DNA from: Butyrivibrio fibrisolvens
GTDB taxonomy: Bacteria > Bacillota > Clostridia > Lachnospirales > Lachnospiraceae
Direction: 5' to 3'
DNA length: 64,000 nt
Assembly: GCF_037113525.1 (NCBI RefSeq)
Contig: NZ_CP146963.1
Coordinates: forward strand, 2,728,001-2,792,000
The notes under the pieces: model-generated
The model's database searches: none
What the model was told of the DNA's origin: nothing
The model's input: the letters and a program-made list of their open reading frames with translations, nothing else
Program-made: the position numbers and the translations under genes
Shown: positions 35,087 to 42,480 of the stretch, piece by piece
Layout of the letters: each line of letters starts with the position of its first letter
Numbering within the stretch: the first letter of the stretch is position 1

Positions 35087-35446
35087 TCACAATCCTCTAA
35101 CGTCTTTCAAAATCTTTACGACTTCGTGTTTCTTAAGTACTTTACCATAAGATACAACCTTACCATCTACAACCAATGCAGGTGTTGTCATAACTCCATA
35201 GGCGGCTATTTTTTCATACTCTTTTACATGTTCGATGATCGTATCCATACCAAGTTCCGTTAGTGCCTCAATAACTGCTGCTTCTAGCTCATTACACTTT
35301 GCACAGCCTCCGCCAAGGATCTTTACTCCTTTTAGACTTTTTTCTTCTTCCGCAGCCTGCATGTTTTCCGTAGTACAATTGCATGCGCAGCAACATGAAG
35401 TCTTTTTCTCCTCTTCTTTTTTCTTAGCAAAACTAAATAAAGCCAT
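35087..35446 (-). CDS. Thioredoxin-fold protein, redox-active disulfide type
   Basis: A 119-residue small thioredoxin-like protein. An N-terminal charged part contains a cysteine cluster (SCCCACNC). The fold proper starts VKILGGGCAKCNELE with a CAKC active site and has the cis-Pro region TPALVVDGKVV. Such proteins are routinely coupled to ArsP-like permeases and are thought to reduce or hand over the metalloid, or to reduce the permease cysteine pair. GGAGG lies before the ATG, 12 bases after the permease gene. Last gene of the operon. Confidence 0.87.
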   Translation of the reverse strand: MALFSFAKKKEEEKKTSCCCACNCTTENMQAAEEEKSLKGVKILGGGCAKCNELEAAVIEALTELGMDTIIEHVKEYEKIAAYGVMTTPALVVDGKVVSYGKVLKKHEVVKILKDVRGL

Positions 35447-35458
35447 TTTCTTTTCCTC

Positions 35459-36466
35459 CTACAGAATCATCCCTTGCATTAGATTAAACAGATATCCTAC
35501 TATTACAATTCCAACTACACACATGGTAATGAAAACAATCAGAAGCTTTGTTTTGATCGCTTTCTTTAGCATGATTAGTGACGGAAGAGAAAGCGTAGTC
35601 ACACCTAACATAAATGCAAGCACAGTTCCAAGCTGAGCCCCCTTATATAGTAATGCCTCAGCAATAGATATAGTTCCGAAAGTATCAGCATACAGCGGAA
35701 TACCAACTATGGTAGCCAGCATCACACCAAATGAATTCTTTCTACCAAGTATTCCTTCGACAAAGCTTTGTGGTATCCAGTTATGTATTACAGCTCCAAT
35801 TCCTACACCTATGACAATATATGGAAAAACTTTTTTTAAAGTCTCAAGCACCTGATCCTTTGCATAGATAAGGCGTTCCTTCTGTGTAAGGGATGGTGAA
35901 TCAATGTCTACAGCAGACGCCTTTCGAATAAACTCTTCTACCTGATCTTCCATGTGAAGCTTCTCTATTAAAGTCCCTCCGATTACTGCGACCACAAGTC
36001 CCAGCATAACATAGATAATCGCCACCTTTGTACCAAAGATGCTCATAAGAAGAATCAGACTTCCAACATCTACCATAGGCGAAGATATCAGAAACGAAAA
36101 AGTCACACCAAGAGGGAGTCCGGCACTGGTAAATCCAATGAATAGAGGAATTGAGGAACAGGAGCAAAAAGGTGTCACGGTTCCCAAAAGTGCTGCAATA
36201 CAGTTTGCCCAAATACCATGAAAATGCCCTAAGATTTTCTTACTTCTTTCCGGTGGGAAATAGCTTTGAATATAAGAAATCAAGTAGATAAGAACACACA
36301 AGAGAATTGTTATCTTTATTACATCATATAAAAAGAACTGTATTCCGCCTCCCAGTCTTGATTCTAAATCAGCTCCTATTAACGAAAGGAAATCACCTAT
36401 CAGTTCATTTAGCCACTTCATTCCAAGTATCTGTTTCATAAAAAAATCGCCTATCACTTTCAACAC
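35459..36466 (-). CDS. ArsP/DUF318-like permease
   Basis: A 335-residue membrane protein with about eight helices in two halves, the DUF318 permease family (ArsP-like). The diagnostic TPFCSCSSIPLFIGF segment carries the paired cysteines; the second half has IGVGIGAVIHNWIPQ and GIPLYADTFG. Members export organic arsenicals such as trivalent methylarsenite and roxarsone. The start is a GTG at 36466. It sits downstream of a MarR and a GNAT gene and upstream of a thioredoxin-like gene, which supports metalloid resistance, though other thiophilic substrates are possible. Confidence 0.85.
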   Translation of the reverse strand: MLKVIGDFFMKQILGMKWLNELIGDFLSLIGADLESRLGGGIQFFLYDVIKITILLCVLIYLISYIQSYFPPERSKKILGHFHGIWANCIAALLGTVTPFCSCSSIPLFIGFTSAGLPLGVTFSFLISSPMVDVGSLILLMSIFGTKVAIIYVMLGLVVAVIGGTLIEKLHMEDQVEEFIRKASAVDIDSPSLTQKERLIYAKDQVLETLKKVFPYIVIGVGIGAVIHNWIPQSFVEGILGRKNSFGVMLATIVGIPLYADTFGTISIAEALLYKGAQLGTVLAFMLGVTTLSLPSLIMLKKAIKTKLLIVFITMCVVGIVIVGYLFNLMQGMIL

Positions 36467-36483
36467 CTACCACTTTCTTCACC

Positions 36484-36960
36484 TTATGAAGCTCTATATT
36501 CCATCAAGGTTGTATTCTGCCATTCTCCAAATCTGTCCTTCGCAATTCTTTCTCTATATCCGATTTCTCTAAAACCACACTTCTTATGTAATGCGATACT
36601 TGCCTTGTTAATAGAGATTATTGCTGAATATATACTCCAAAATCCTGCCTTTTCTGACCTTTTAATTAACTCATTTACAAGTGCAGTTCCAACGCCATGT
36701 CCTCGGTATTCTTGATCAACATAGATGCTCATTTCAACGCAGCCCTTATAAACGCATCTGCTTGATGTGGGACTGATTGCAACCCAGCCGATCACCTTAC
36801 CATCTTCTTCATATACAAATCTGCAATCCTTAATATGTCCCTTATCCCATTCCTCGAAACTAGGACACTCTGTATTAAAAGTTGCTGTACCGCCTTCCAT
36901 CCCCTGCTTGTAAATCTCTGATACTCTTTCCCAGTCATTATCAATCATTGGTCTAATCAC
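36484..36960 (-). CDS. GNAT acetyltransferase, phosphinothricin/arsinothricin type
   Basis: A 158-residue Pat-like acetyltransferase. It begins IRPMIDNDWERVSEIY. The EEDGKVIGWVAISPTSSR, YVDQEYRGHGVGTALV acetyl-CoA loop and SINKASIALHKKCGF segments match the phosphinothricin N-acetyltransferase group. ArsN1 enzymes of this group acetylate arsinothricin. Together with the ArsP-like permease this favours an arsenical substrate, but it is inferred. The start is GTG, overlapping the stop region of the MarR gene by 8 bases, so translation is coupled. Confidence 0.85.
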   Translation of the reverse strand: MIRPMIDNDWERVSEIYKQGMEGGTATFNTECPSFEEWDKGHIKDCRFVYEEDGKVIGWVAISPTSSRCVYKGCVEMSIYVDQEYRGHGVGTALVNELIKRSEKAGFWSIYSAIISINKASIALHKKCGFREIGYRERIAKDRFGEWQNTTLMEYRAS

Positions 36961-37396
36961 AACATTTGTCCTCCACTTTATCGCATGCTTCGTTATATAT
37001 TCTTAATGCTTCAAGAACCTGGTCTTGCTTATCTTTTGGAATTCTTGAGAACACTTCTTTGAACTTCTCATACATATCATTCTCGATCTTATTGAAACGA
37101 GCTTCTCCCTCTTTGGTCAGTGTAAGAACAACGCTTCTACGATCTGTTTTAGAAGGTTCTCTAATGACAAAACCTTTTTGCACAAGTTCTTCTACAGCTC
37201 TACTTACTGCACTTTTATCAAGTTTTAGTACTTTTGCCAATTCTTTTACACAGATTCCGGGACTACGTCCAATCTCAACTACAAGAAAGCACTGAGAAGT
37301 GGTAACAAGGCACTTACAACAATCCGTAGTATTCATATTATCAAGATTACGCTCCAGTTCTCTGGTATATTCTCGAAACACTTTTACTTTATCCAT
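36953..37396 (-). CDS. MarR-family regulator with cysteine pairs
   Basis: A 147-residue winged-helix regulator. The MarR wing and recognition region is CVKELAKVLKLDKSAVSRAV then EPSKTDRRSVVLTLTKEG. Unusual are cysteine clusters: TTDCCKC near residue 25-30 and DKCCD at the very C-terminus. Such thiols would suit sensing of arsenite or another thiophilic metalloid. The ATG at 37396 has GGAGG 8 bases upstream; an earlier TTG is too close to that site. First gene of the arsenic-type operon. Confidence 0.85.
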   Translation of the reverse strand: MDKVKVFREYTRELERNLDNMNTTDCCKCLVTTSQCFLVVEIGRSPGICVKELAKVLKLDKSAVSRAVEELVQKGFVIREPSKTDRRSVVLTLTKEGEARFNKIENDMYEKFKEVFSRIPKDKQDQVLEALRIYNEACDKVEDKCCD

Positions 37397-37420
37397 AGTC
37401 AAACCTCCTTTTGAATATAA

Positions 37421-37449
37421 ATGATAATATCAATTGTTGCTATTGTCAA
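37421..37449 (-). promoter_or_regulatory. Promoter and candidate operator of the arsenic-type operon
   Basis: On the minus strand TTGACA (37444-37449) and TATCAT (37421-37426) are spaced 17 bases, a near-consensus sigma-A promoter. The palindrome TGATAATATCA (37422-37432) overlaps the -10 and is a good site for the MarR dimer. Autorepression is inferred. Confidence 0.6.
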
Positions 37450-37467
37450 CTATTATATTTAAAAATA

Positions 37468-37505
37468 GACCAGTACAATCTGGGTGACCCCAGTGTACTG
37501 GCCTA
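37468..37505 (-). terminator. Strong hairpin terminator
   Basis: CCAGTACA pairs with TGTACTGG and, inside, CTGGG with CCCAG. On the minus strand it is followed by TCTATTTTT. It would end transcription coming from the zinc-ribbon remnant, protecting the MarR promoter. Confidence 0.65.
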
Positions 37506-37775
37506 TGTAAGGTTCTAAGTTTGAAAATGTCTCTCTTTCCAGCTTAGAATACCGAGATATTGATTTAGTTTCCATCAAAAGGCTTTGACATTTACGTTTT
37601 TTATCCATGTCAAAACCACTTAACATGCCGTAAATTAGGAATATCTACACACTTTTATAATCTTATGATTCATCTTTTCTTATAAAGGACAAGTTCCGGA
37701 TTTGCTCCCTCGGCCTCATATGTGCATATCATTATGAAATCCATATTTGCAAGGATCCCAAAACATCTGTCTGCG
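37506..37775. other. Spacer without a clear gene
   Basis: Between the hairpin at 37468 and the zinc-ribbon remnant. A minus-strand frame to 37670 ends with NPELVLYKKR, but it lacks a plausible start or known family and is probably the decayed 3' part of a former gene. Confidence 0.35.
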
Positions 37776-37898
37776 CTAAACTCTGACATAAGTTCCATCA
37801 GCATAGCACCATTTACAGTAATCCTCATTAAGAGAGCCGTCTTTGTTTCTGCCAATAATCGAATCTTCCAGTGGCATGCCACAACACTGGCATATCAG
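37776..37898 (-). pseudogene. Zinc-ribbon domain fragment
   Basis: The minus-strand frame reads LICQCCGMPLEDS and, further on, DYCKWCYADGTYVRV before a stop. The spacing CxxCGMPL...YCxWC is that of the small zinc-ribbon proteins related to a domain usually about 80 residues long. The start and the rest of the domain are absent. It is a remnant, or a short protein that lacks a normal start. Confidence 0.5.
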
Positions 37899-37940
37899 CT
37901 TGCGTGGTGAACCCAGATATGTGTACTGTTCTATGTCTAA

Positions 37941-38462
37941 TTATATAAGCGTATAACCTCTGAACCCGCGCACGGAATAGTACGAATCCGCCCCGTTATG
38001 GAATGTGAAAACCATTCCGTAACGTCGTTCGCAGAACAATGCACCGCCCTTGTCGCGAATATCATCCGGCGTAGTGATCCAACTTGACGTTTTCAAATCA
38101 AATTCCCCGAGACTTTGCAGTCGGCGATAGAGTTCCTCCGTCATGATCAAAACGCCGATTTCTTTTGCTTTCCATTCGGCGCTGCCTGACGGCGGGTTTT
38201 TAGCACGCCCCTGTAATGCCTTTTCGTCATAGCACAGGCTTCTGCGCCCAGAAGGAGACTCCTTTGCGCAGTCGCAGAAAATTAGCTTTCCCGTCTTTTC
38301 GTCATAGCCGATGGTATCCGGTTCTCCGCCGCTCTCCTCCATCCTTCTCAAAACGTCCATGGAGCCCGGATGCTCAAGCAAACGTTTCTCCACGTCAAGC
38401 CAACTCAGTTCCATATGAAGATTCTTATTATCCTGAAACCTCGCTTTTAATATTTCTAACAT
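37941..38462 (-). CDS. DUF4256 family protein
   Basis: A 173-residue DUF4256 protein. It is conserved throughout: ESGGEPDTIGYD, KLIFCDCAKESPSGRRSLCY, then IGVLIMTEELYRRLQSLGEF, and a terminal CERRYGMVFTFHNGADSYY with GFRG. Function is unknown. The ATG at 38462 follows GGAGG at 7 bases. The gene is visibly GC-richer than its neighbours, which suggests recent transfer. It lies beside an IS110 element and two remnants, in a plastic region. Confidence 0.88.
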   Translation of the reverse strand: MLEILKARFQDNKNLHMELSWLDVEKRLLEHPGSMDVLRRMEESGGEPDTIGYDEKTGKLIFCDCAKESPSGRRSLCYDEKALQGRAKNPPSGSAEWKAKEIGVLIMTEELYRRLQSLGEFDLKTSSWITTPDDIRDKGGALFCERRYGMVFTFHNGADSYYSVRGFRGYTLI

Positions 38463-38570
38463 GGTTTCCCCTCCAATCCCTCGATTTAACATGCTTCGAG
38501 CAAGCGACAATTCAATTCATACACTGCTGTTTTATTGGAATCCCATTACCTCCACAACCTGCCGATTTGC

Positions 38571-39506
38571 CTACATCTTCAATAAATTCATGACTAATGT
38601 TGTCATGATATCTTTTTCTTCTGGATTTGATTCTGCAATCATAAGTGTAATAGCAACGAGAGCTCCATCGCTAATGACTTTTTGACCATCTCGTATTAAC
38701 GCATCATTTTTGTCTAAGAACTCTAGAAAAAGTGATGCTGCTATTCTCTTGCATCCATCAGCAAATGGATGATCCTTTATCATAAAGTACAAAAGATTTG
38801 CAGCCTTTTCTTCTAATGATGGATATACCTCACCGCCAAATACATCTTGATATACTGCTGCAAGAATTCCTTCTACTTTTCCAGCTTCTTTTTCTACGCC
38901 AAATACATCTGAACTAAAACTGTCCTCCATATGATTAATCATATTTCTACAATCGTCATATGTAATTCGATATACCGGCTTATTTCCTTCCGGTTTACTC
39001 AGTGACTGATGATCATACTGATCCAAAAGAAGCAGTGCATCTGTATAAAGATTAACCGCTCTAAGGACTTCTGCTTCCTCAATATCTAACGTATTTGCAA
39101 TAATCTTTGATTGAATCTCAACGGTTTTATTCAAAGCAGCTAAACGTTTTTCATTTACTGCATAGCCTTTCATGATGTATTGTTTTAAAACATCATTAGC
39201 CCATCGTCTAAATTCTATACCACGTTTGGATTTTACACGATAACCAACAGAAATAATCATGTCCAAACTGTAATGTTCAACATTGTAGCTTTTTCCATCA
39301 CTAGCAGTTGTCGCAAAATTTGCGACAACTGAATTATCAAGTTCTTCCTTTAATGCATTATTAATATGCTTACCAATTGTCTTAACATCTCGATCAAATA
39401 AATCCGCCATTTGTTGTCTGTTAAGCCAAACATTTCCCTTATTCACTGGAACAGAAAGCTTTATCTCCTGATCCTTTGTTTCAAATAATACTATTTCATT
39501 TTTCAA
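38571..39506 (-). CDS. RhuM-family/Fic-domain fusion protein
   Basis: A 311-residue protein. The N-terminal 150 residues are the RhuM (virulence-associated, HTH-like) domain: FETKDQEIKLSVPV, WLNRQQMADLFDRDVKTI, VEHYSLDMIISVGYRVKS and RRWANDVLKQYIMKGY. The C-terminal half is a Fic/DOC-like domain with HPFADGCKRIAASLFLEFL. Fic AMPylation needs HxFx(D/E)GN(K/R)R; here the Asn is Cys, so activity is uncertain. RhuM-Fic proteins are linked to genomic islands. The gene stands alone beside an IS110 element. Confidence 0.85.
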   Translation of the reverse strand: MKNEIVLFETKDQEIKLSVPVNKGNVWLNRQQMADLFDRDVKTIGKHINNALKEELDNSVVANFATTASDGKSYNVEHYSLDMIISVGYRVKSKRGIEFRRWANDVLKQYIMKGYAVNEKRLAALNKTVEIQSKIIANTLDIEEAEVLRAVNLYTDALLLLDQYDHQSLSKPEGNKPVYRITYDDCRNMINHMEDSFSSDVFGVEKEAGKVEGILAAVYQDVFGGEVYPSLEEKAANLLYFMIKDHPFADGCKRIAASLFLEFLDKNDALIRDGQKVISDGALVAITLMIAESNPEEKDIMTTLVMNLLKM

Positions 39507-39793
39507 ATCTTCACGTATAATCCAATCATGTTAGAAAAGTGATTGGATTATTCCTTTCTCCCAGGTTCTCTGGGCTATTTCTAATCCTTTTCTGATATAT
39601 TTATTTAGGCACTGTGGATCTGTTTCTAAATCGATACAGCTTTGACTGGTATGAGGTGACTCAGACCACAGCTTTTCGTCTAATACTGGTAATTAGTTTG
39701 TTAACGCTTGACGTTTAGATTTACGTGATTACACAGTCGATCTCTCTGTGGTAGACAACAGTGCCAACTATAATAATCAGGAGGTTATATCTA
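39507..39793. other. Left flank of the IS110 element
   Basis: No gene seen. This region should hold the left end and promoter of the IS110 element. IS110 elements lack terminal inverted repeats, so the exact boundary cannot be read from this sequence. Confidence 0.45.
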
Positions 39794-41095
39794 ATGTCTA
39801 TGTACTTTGCTGGAATTGATATTTCCAAGTACAAACATGATTGCTGCATTATAGCTGCAGCCGATCAATCTGTAGTTGCTAAATTCACTTTTAAAAACAA
39901 TAAAGAAGGATTTGATCAACTGCTCACAACTATTAACTCTTTATCCTCACCCGAGGACATAAGAATAGGGTTTGAATCAACATCTCATTATGCCCTGAAT
40001 CTTGAGCTTTTCCTTGAAAACGCCTCGCTAACGTTCATGGAAGTAAATCCAGTCTTGATATCGGAATATAAAAAATCGACCACTCTAAGGCGTACAAAAA
40101 CCGATTCTGTTGACTGTGAATCCATTGCTCGATGGTTAATGACTGTTGAGTACAAACCCCATTCAAAAGGATTTTATCACGCTTATTCCTTAAAGTCATT
40201 AACTCGTCTCCGTGACAGGCTTGTTCGTCAAAGATCATTATATCTTGTTAAACTCACAAATGTTCTTGATCATACATTTCCGGAGTTCAAGCCATTCTTT
40301 AATGAACGTTTTTCTAAAACAGCTCTATATCTATTAGAAAACTACGGTTCTGCTGAAAACATGTCTGCCATGAATGAAACTGACTATAATGAAATCCGTT
40401 GTGTATCTCATGGTAAGTTTTCTCCTCAACAATTCCTTGAGTTGAAGCGTTTAGCTACTGATACTGTTGGCATCAATAATTCCATATTTGATGTCGAACT
40501 TGAAAGCTTACTGTCCCTCTACAAATCCTTGGTCAAAGAAATCAATACGCTTGAGAGTGAGATTATCAGGCTCATAAACGAAGTCCATCCACACTTTATG
40601 ACCATTCCAGGAATTGGTCCTATTTCTGCTGCAGTAATCTACGCAGAATACGGAGATATTTCCAACTTTTCATCTCCTGCACAAATGCTTGCTTTTGCCG
40701 GGATTGAACCAAGTGTAAATGATTCAGGAACTGAATCTCACGGCGGAAAGATGGTAAGGCACGGATCATCTCCATTGAGATATGTCTTGCTAAACTGCTG
40801 TCTTCCTTTAATTCGCTTCGATATGACTTTTGCAACTTATTATGCCAAGAAGCGTCATGAAGGTAAGCCTCATCGGGTAGCTATAACCCACGTTGCAAAG
40901 AAACTTTTACGAGTTATCTTTGCTTTAGAAAAGCAAAACATAGACTTCAATTCTCAAAAACTTCGCTAATATCAAATGTCATGACCCCCGGTCACCATCT
41001 GAAATACGGTGTATTCAGATGTTTTATTAAAGTTACCCTCAAGTCAATAAATTCAAAATTTTCTCTAAAACCTATTGACTACTAATAGTTTGTCA
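39540..41095 (+). mobile_element. IS110-family insertion sequence (ends approximate)
   Basis: The element is defined by its transposase (39794-40969) plus non-coding ends. IS110 elements use a bridge RNA encoded in a non-coding end, and the roughly 250 bases before the transposase are a plausible location. Neither a clear boundary nor a bridge-RNA fold could be assigned by eye. Confidence 0.6.
39794..40969 (+). CDS. IS110-family transposase
   Basis: A 391-residue DEDD recombinase. The N-terminal RuvC-like catalytic part has Asp in FAGIDISKYKHD, Glu in IGFESTSHY and the KTDSVDCESIA segment. The C-terminal part is the Transposase_20 domain (FMTIPGIGPISAAVIYAEYG, AGIEPSVNDSGTESHGG and RHGSSPLRYVL). 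The ATG at 39794 has AGGAGG upstream. It appears intact. Confidence 0.92.
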   Translation: MSMYFAGIDISKYKHDCCIIAAADQSVVAKFTFKNNKEGFDQLLTTINSLSSPEDIRIGFESTSHYALNLELFLENASLTFMEVNPVLISEYKKSTTLRRTKTDSVDCESIARWLMTVEYKPHSKGFYHAYSLKSLTRLRDRLVRQRSLYLVKLTNVLDHTFPEFKPFFNERFSKTALYLLENYGSAENMSAMNETDYNEIRCVSHGKFSPQQFLELKRLATDTVGINNSIFDVELESLLSLYKSLVKEINTLESEIIRLINEVHPHFMTIPGIGPISAAVIYAEYGDISNFSSPAQMLAFAGIEPSVNDSGTESHGGKMVRHGSSPLRYVLLNCCLPLIRFDMTFATYYAKKRHEGKPHRVAITHVAKKLLRVIFALEKQNIDFNSQKLR

Positions 41096-41142
41096 CCTCT
41101 ATAAATTTGAAGTTATCGAGCTCTTTCTCTTATGAAAGAGCA

Positions 41143-41700
41143 CTACAAACTGCCGATTTGTATTTCTAAGTTAAAAACATCAATCCAGTATCTACGGATT
41201 GGCTCATCATCACCATCAATAGTAACTGTATTTTCTTGTATTCCTCCGCACTTTTCTATAGTCTTCCATGAGCCTCTATTGTTTTCATGAGCACCCAGTA
41301 ATACTTTGTATATTTTCTTTGCTTTTGCCTCTTCGAGCATCATTTTAAGAACTTCAGTGGCATATCCTTTTCTTCTCTCACTAGGGCGGATTCCATATCC
41401 GATATGTCCCCAAGTATTTAAGCCTTCGCATGTCAAATAATGCCTCAAACTCGATGCTCCAACTAACTTTCCGCTCTCATCTACTACAAAGAACGATGTT
41501 GTGGCACTGAATCTTTTATCAACAATTCCATGCTCGCAGTCATCCAGCATTTTTATAAACTTCTCGAAATCTTCTATAGACTCGAAAGGTTTATCCAAAA
41601 ACCATGGTGCGATCTGTGTGCCACTCTCGCACCACTCTTCCATCATCTCGTTGAACTGCTCAAAATAGATCAAGTCAGGCTTTGCCAAATATAGTCTCAT
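41143..41700 (-). CDS. GNAT acetyltransferase
   Basis: A 185-residue acetyltransferase. FVVDESGKLVGASSLRHYL, then WGHIGYGIRPSERRKGYATE (the acetyl-CoA loop) and LLGAHENNRGSWKTIEKCGG match the family. Substrate is unknown. Its ATG abuts the stop of the HIT gene (TAAATG), so the two are an operon. The C-terminus QIGSL is encoded by a short segment (CAAATCGGCAG) that recurs at two other places nearby. Confidence 0.87.
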   Translation of the reverse strand: MRLYLAKPDLIYFEQFNEMMEEWCESGTQIAPWFLDKPFESIEDFEKFIKMLDDCEHGIVDKRFSATTSFFVVDESGKLVGASSLRHYLTCEGLNTWGHIGYGIRPSERRKGYATEVLKMMLEEAKAKKIYKVLLGAHENNRGSWKTIEKCGGIQENTVTIDGDDEPIRRYWIDVFNLEIQIGSL

Positions 41701-42108
41701 TTATTCTTTAACCTTTACCTTCTCGAATATAGCTTGAATATTTTCCTTTGCTCCTTCAAATTTTGGCCATGCATCTATCCCATCACCTGTTTTTCTAGGA
41801 ATTATATGAATATGAAAATGAGGCACTGACTGTCCGGCACTTTCATCGCTGGCATTAAGTAAATTAACACCGTCATATCCGCATCTCTCAGTCAGATGGT
41901 TTGAAACCGTTTTTACAGTCTGTGTAACCGCAGAAAGAGTATCGGCATCGCAATCCAAAATGTTCTTACAGTGTTTCTTAGGAATAACCAGTATATGACC
42001 ATCCACATCCTTTGCTATATCCATGAACGCAAGCGTCTCATCGTTCTCATATATTCTTAGCCCCTGTATTTCACCCGAAGCAATCTTACAAAAAATACAC
42101 TCTTCCAT
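41701..42108 (-). CDS. HIT-family nucleotide hydrolase
   Basis: A 135-residue histidine-triad protein. It starts CIFCKIASGEIQ with a cysteine zinc pair, has LVIPKKHCKNI and the catalytic triad QSVPHFHIHIIPR. The family hydrolyses nucleoside phosphoramidates and dinucleotides. It is first in a two-gene operon with a GNAT gene. Confidence 0.93.
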   Translation of the reverse strand: MEECIFCKIASGEIQGLRIYENDETLAFMDIAKDVDGHILVIPKKHCKNILDCDADTLSAVTQTVKTVSNHLTERCGYDGVNLLNASDESAGQSVPHFHIHIIPRKTGDGIDAWPKFEGAKENIQAIFEKVKVKE

Positions 42109-42143
42109 TACTTATTCCTCTTCACAATAATAACCTGGTTTTT

Positions 42144-42236
42144 TTATAACTCATTGAAATCTGGTGCTATATCCTTATCCCAGACTTCTGATTTCCAGTC
42201 GTTTTCTGGAATATCTTTAATTGGTACGTGTGGCAT
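42144..42236 (-). CDS. Possible 30-residue peptide
   Basis: An ATG with GGGGG a few bases upstream opens a 30-codon frame: PHVPIKDIPENDWKSEVWD and about ten more residues. Its upstream segment (CAAATCGGCAG, then TTGTAGGGGGTAAT) also occurs downstream of the RhuM-Fic gene. Expression is not proven; the good ribosome binding site is the main argument. Confidence 0.35.
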   Translation of the reverse strand: MPHVPIKDIPENDWKSEVWDKDIAPDFNEL

Positions 42237-42399
42237 ATTACCCCCTACAACTGCCGATTTGTTAATTTAAATTACCTTATAAGCTTATCACATCTTATAT
42301 TTTAAAATAGATGATATTTTAAAAATAATTGACTGACATAAGAGATTCATCCGCGTTCTCTCCTATCATTTCAATTATTTCTCTATTCCGTTCAAGCAA

Positions 42400-42441
42400 A
42401 AGCGCCACATTCCAGTTGCTATCAGCTGAAATGTGGCGCTT
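42400..42441 (-). terminator. Rho-independent terminator of the lipoprotein gene
   Basis: AAGCGCCACATT pairs exactly with AATGTGGCGCTT across a short loop region. It lies about 40 bases past the stop at 42481 and is followed by a T-rich tract on the minus strand. Confidence 0.8.
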
Positions 42442-42480
42442 ATTCTTTCCTGCTTTCAAAATATTTTTTCCAAAATAATT

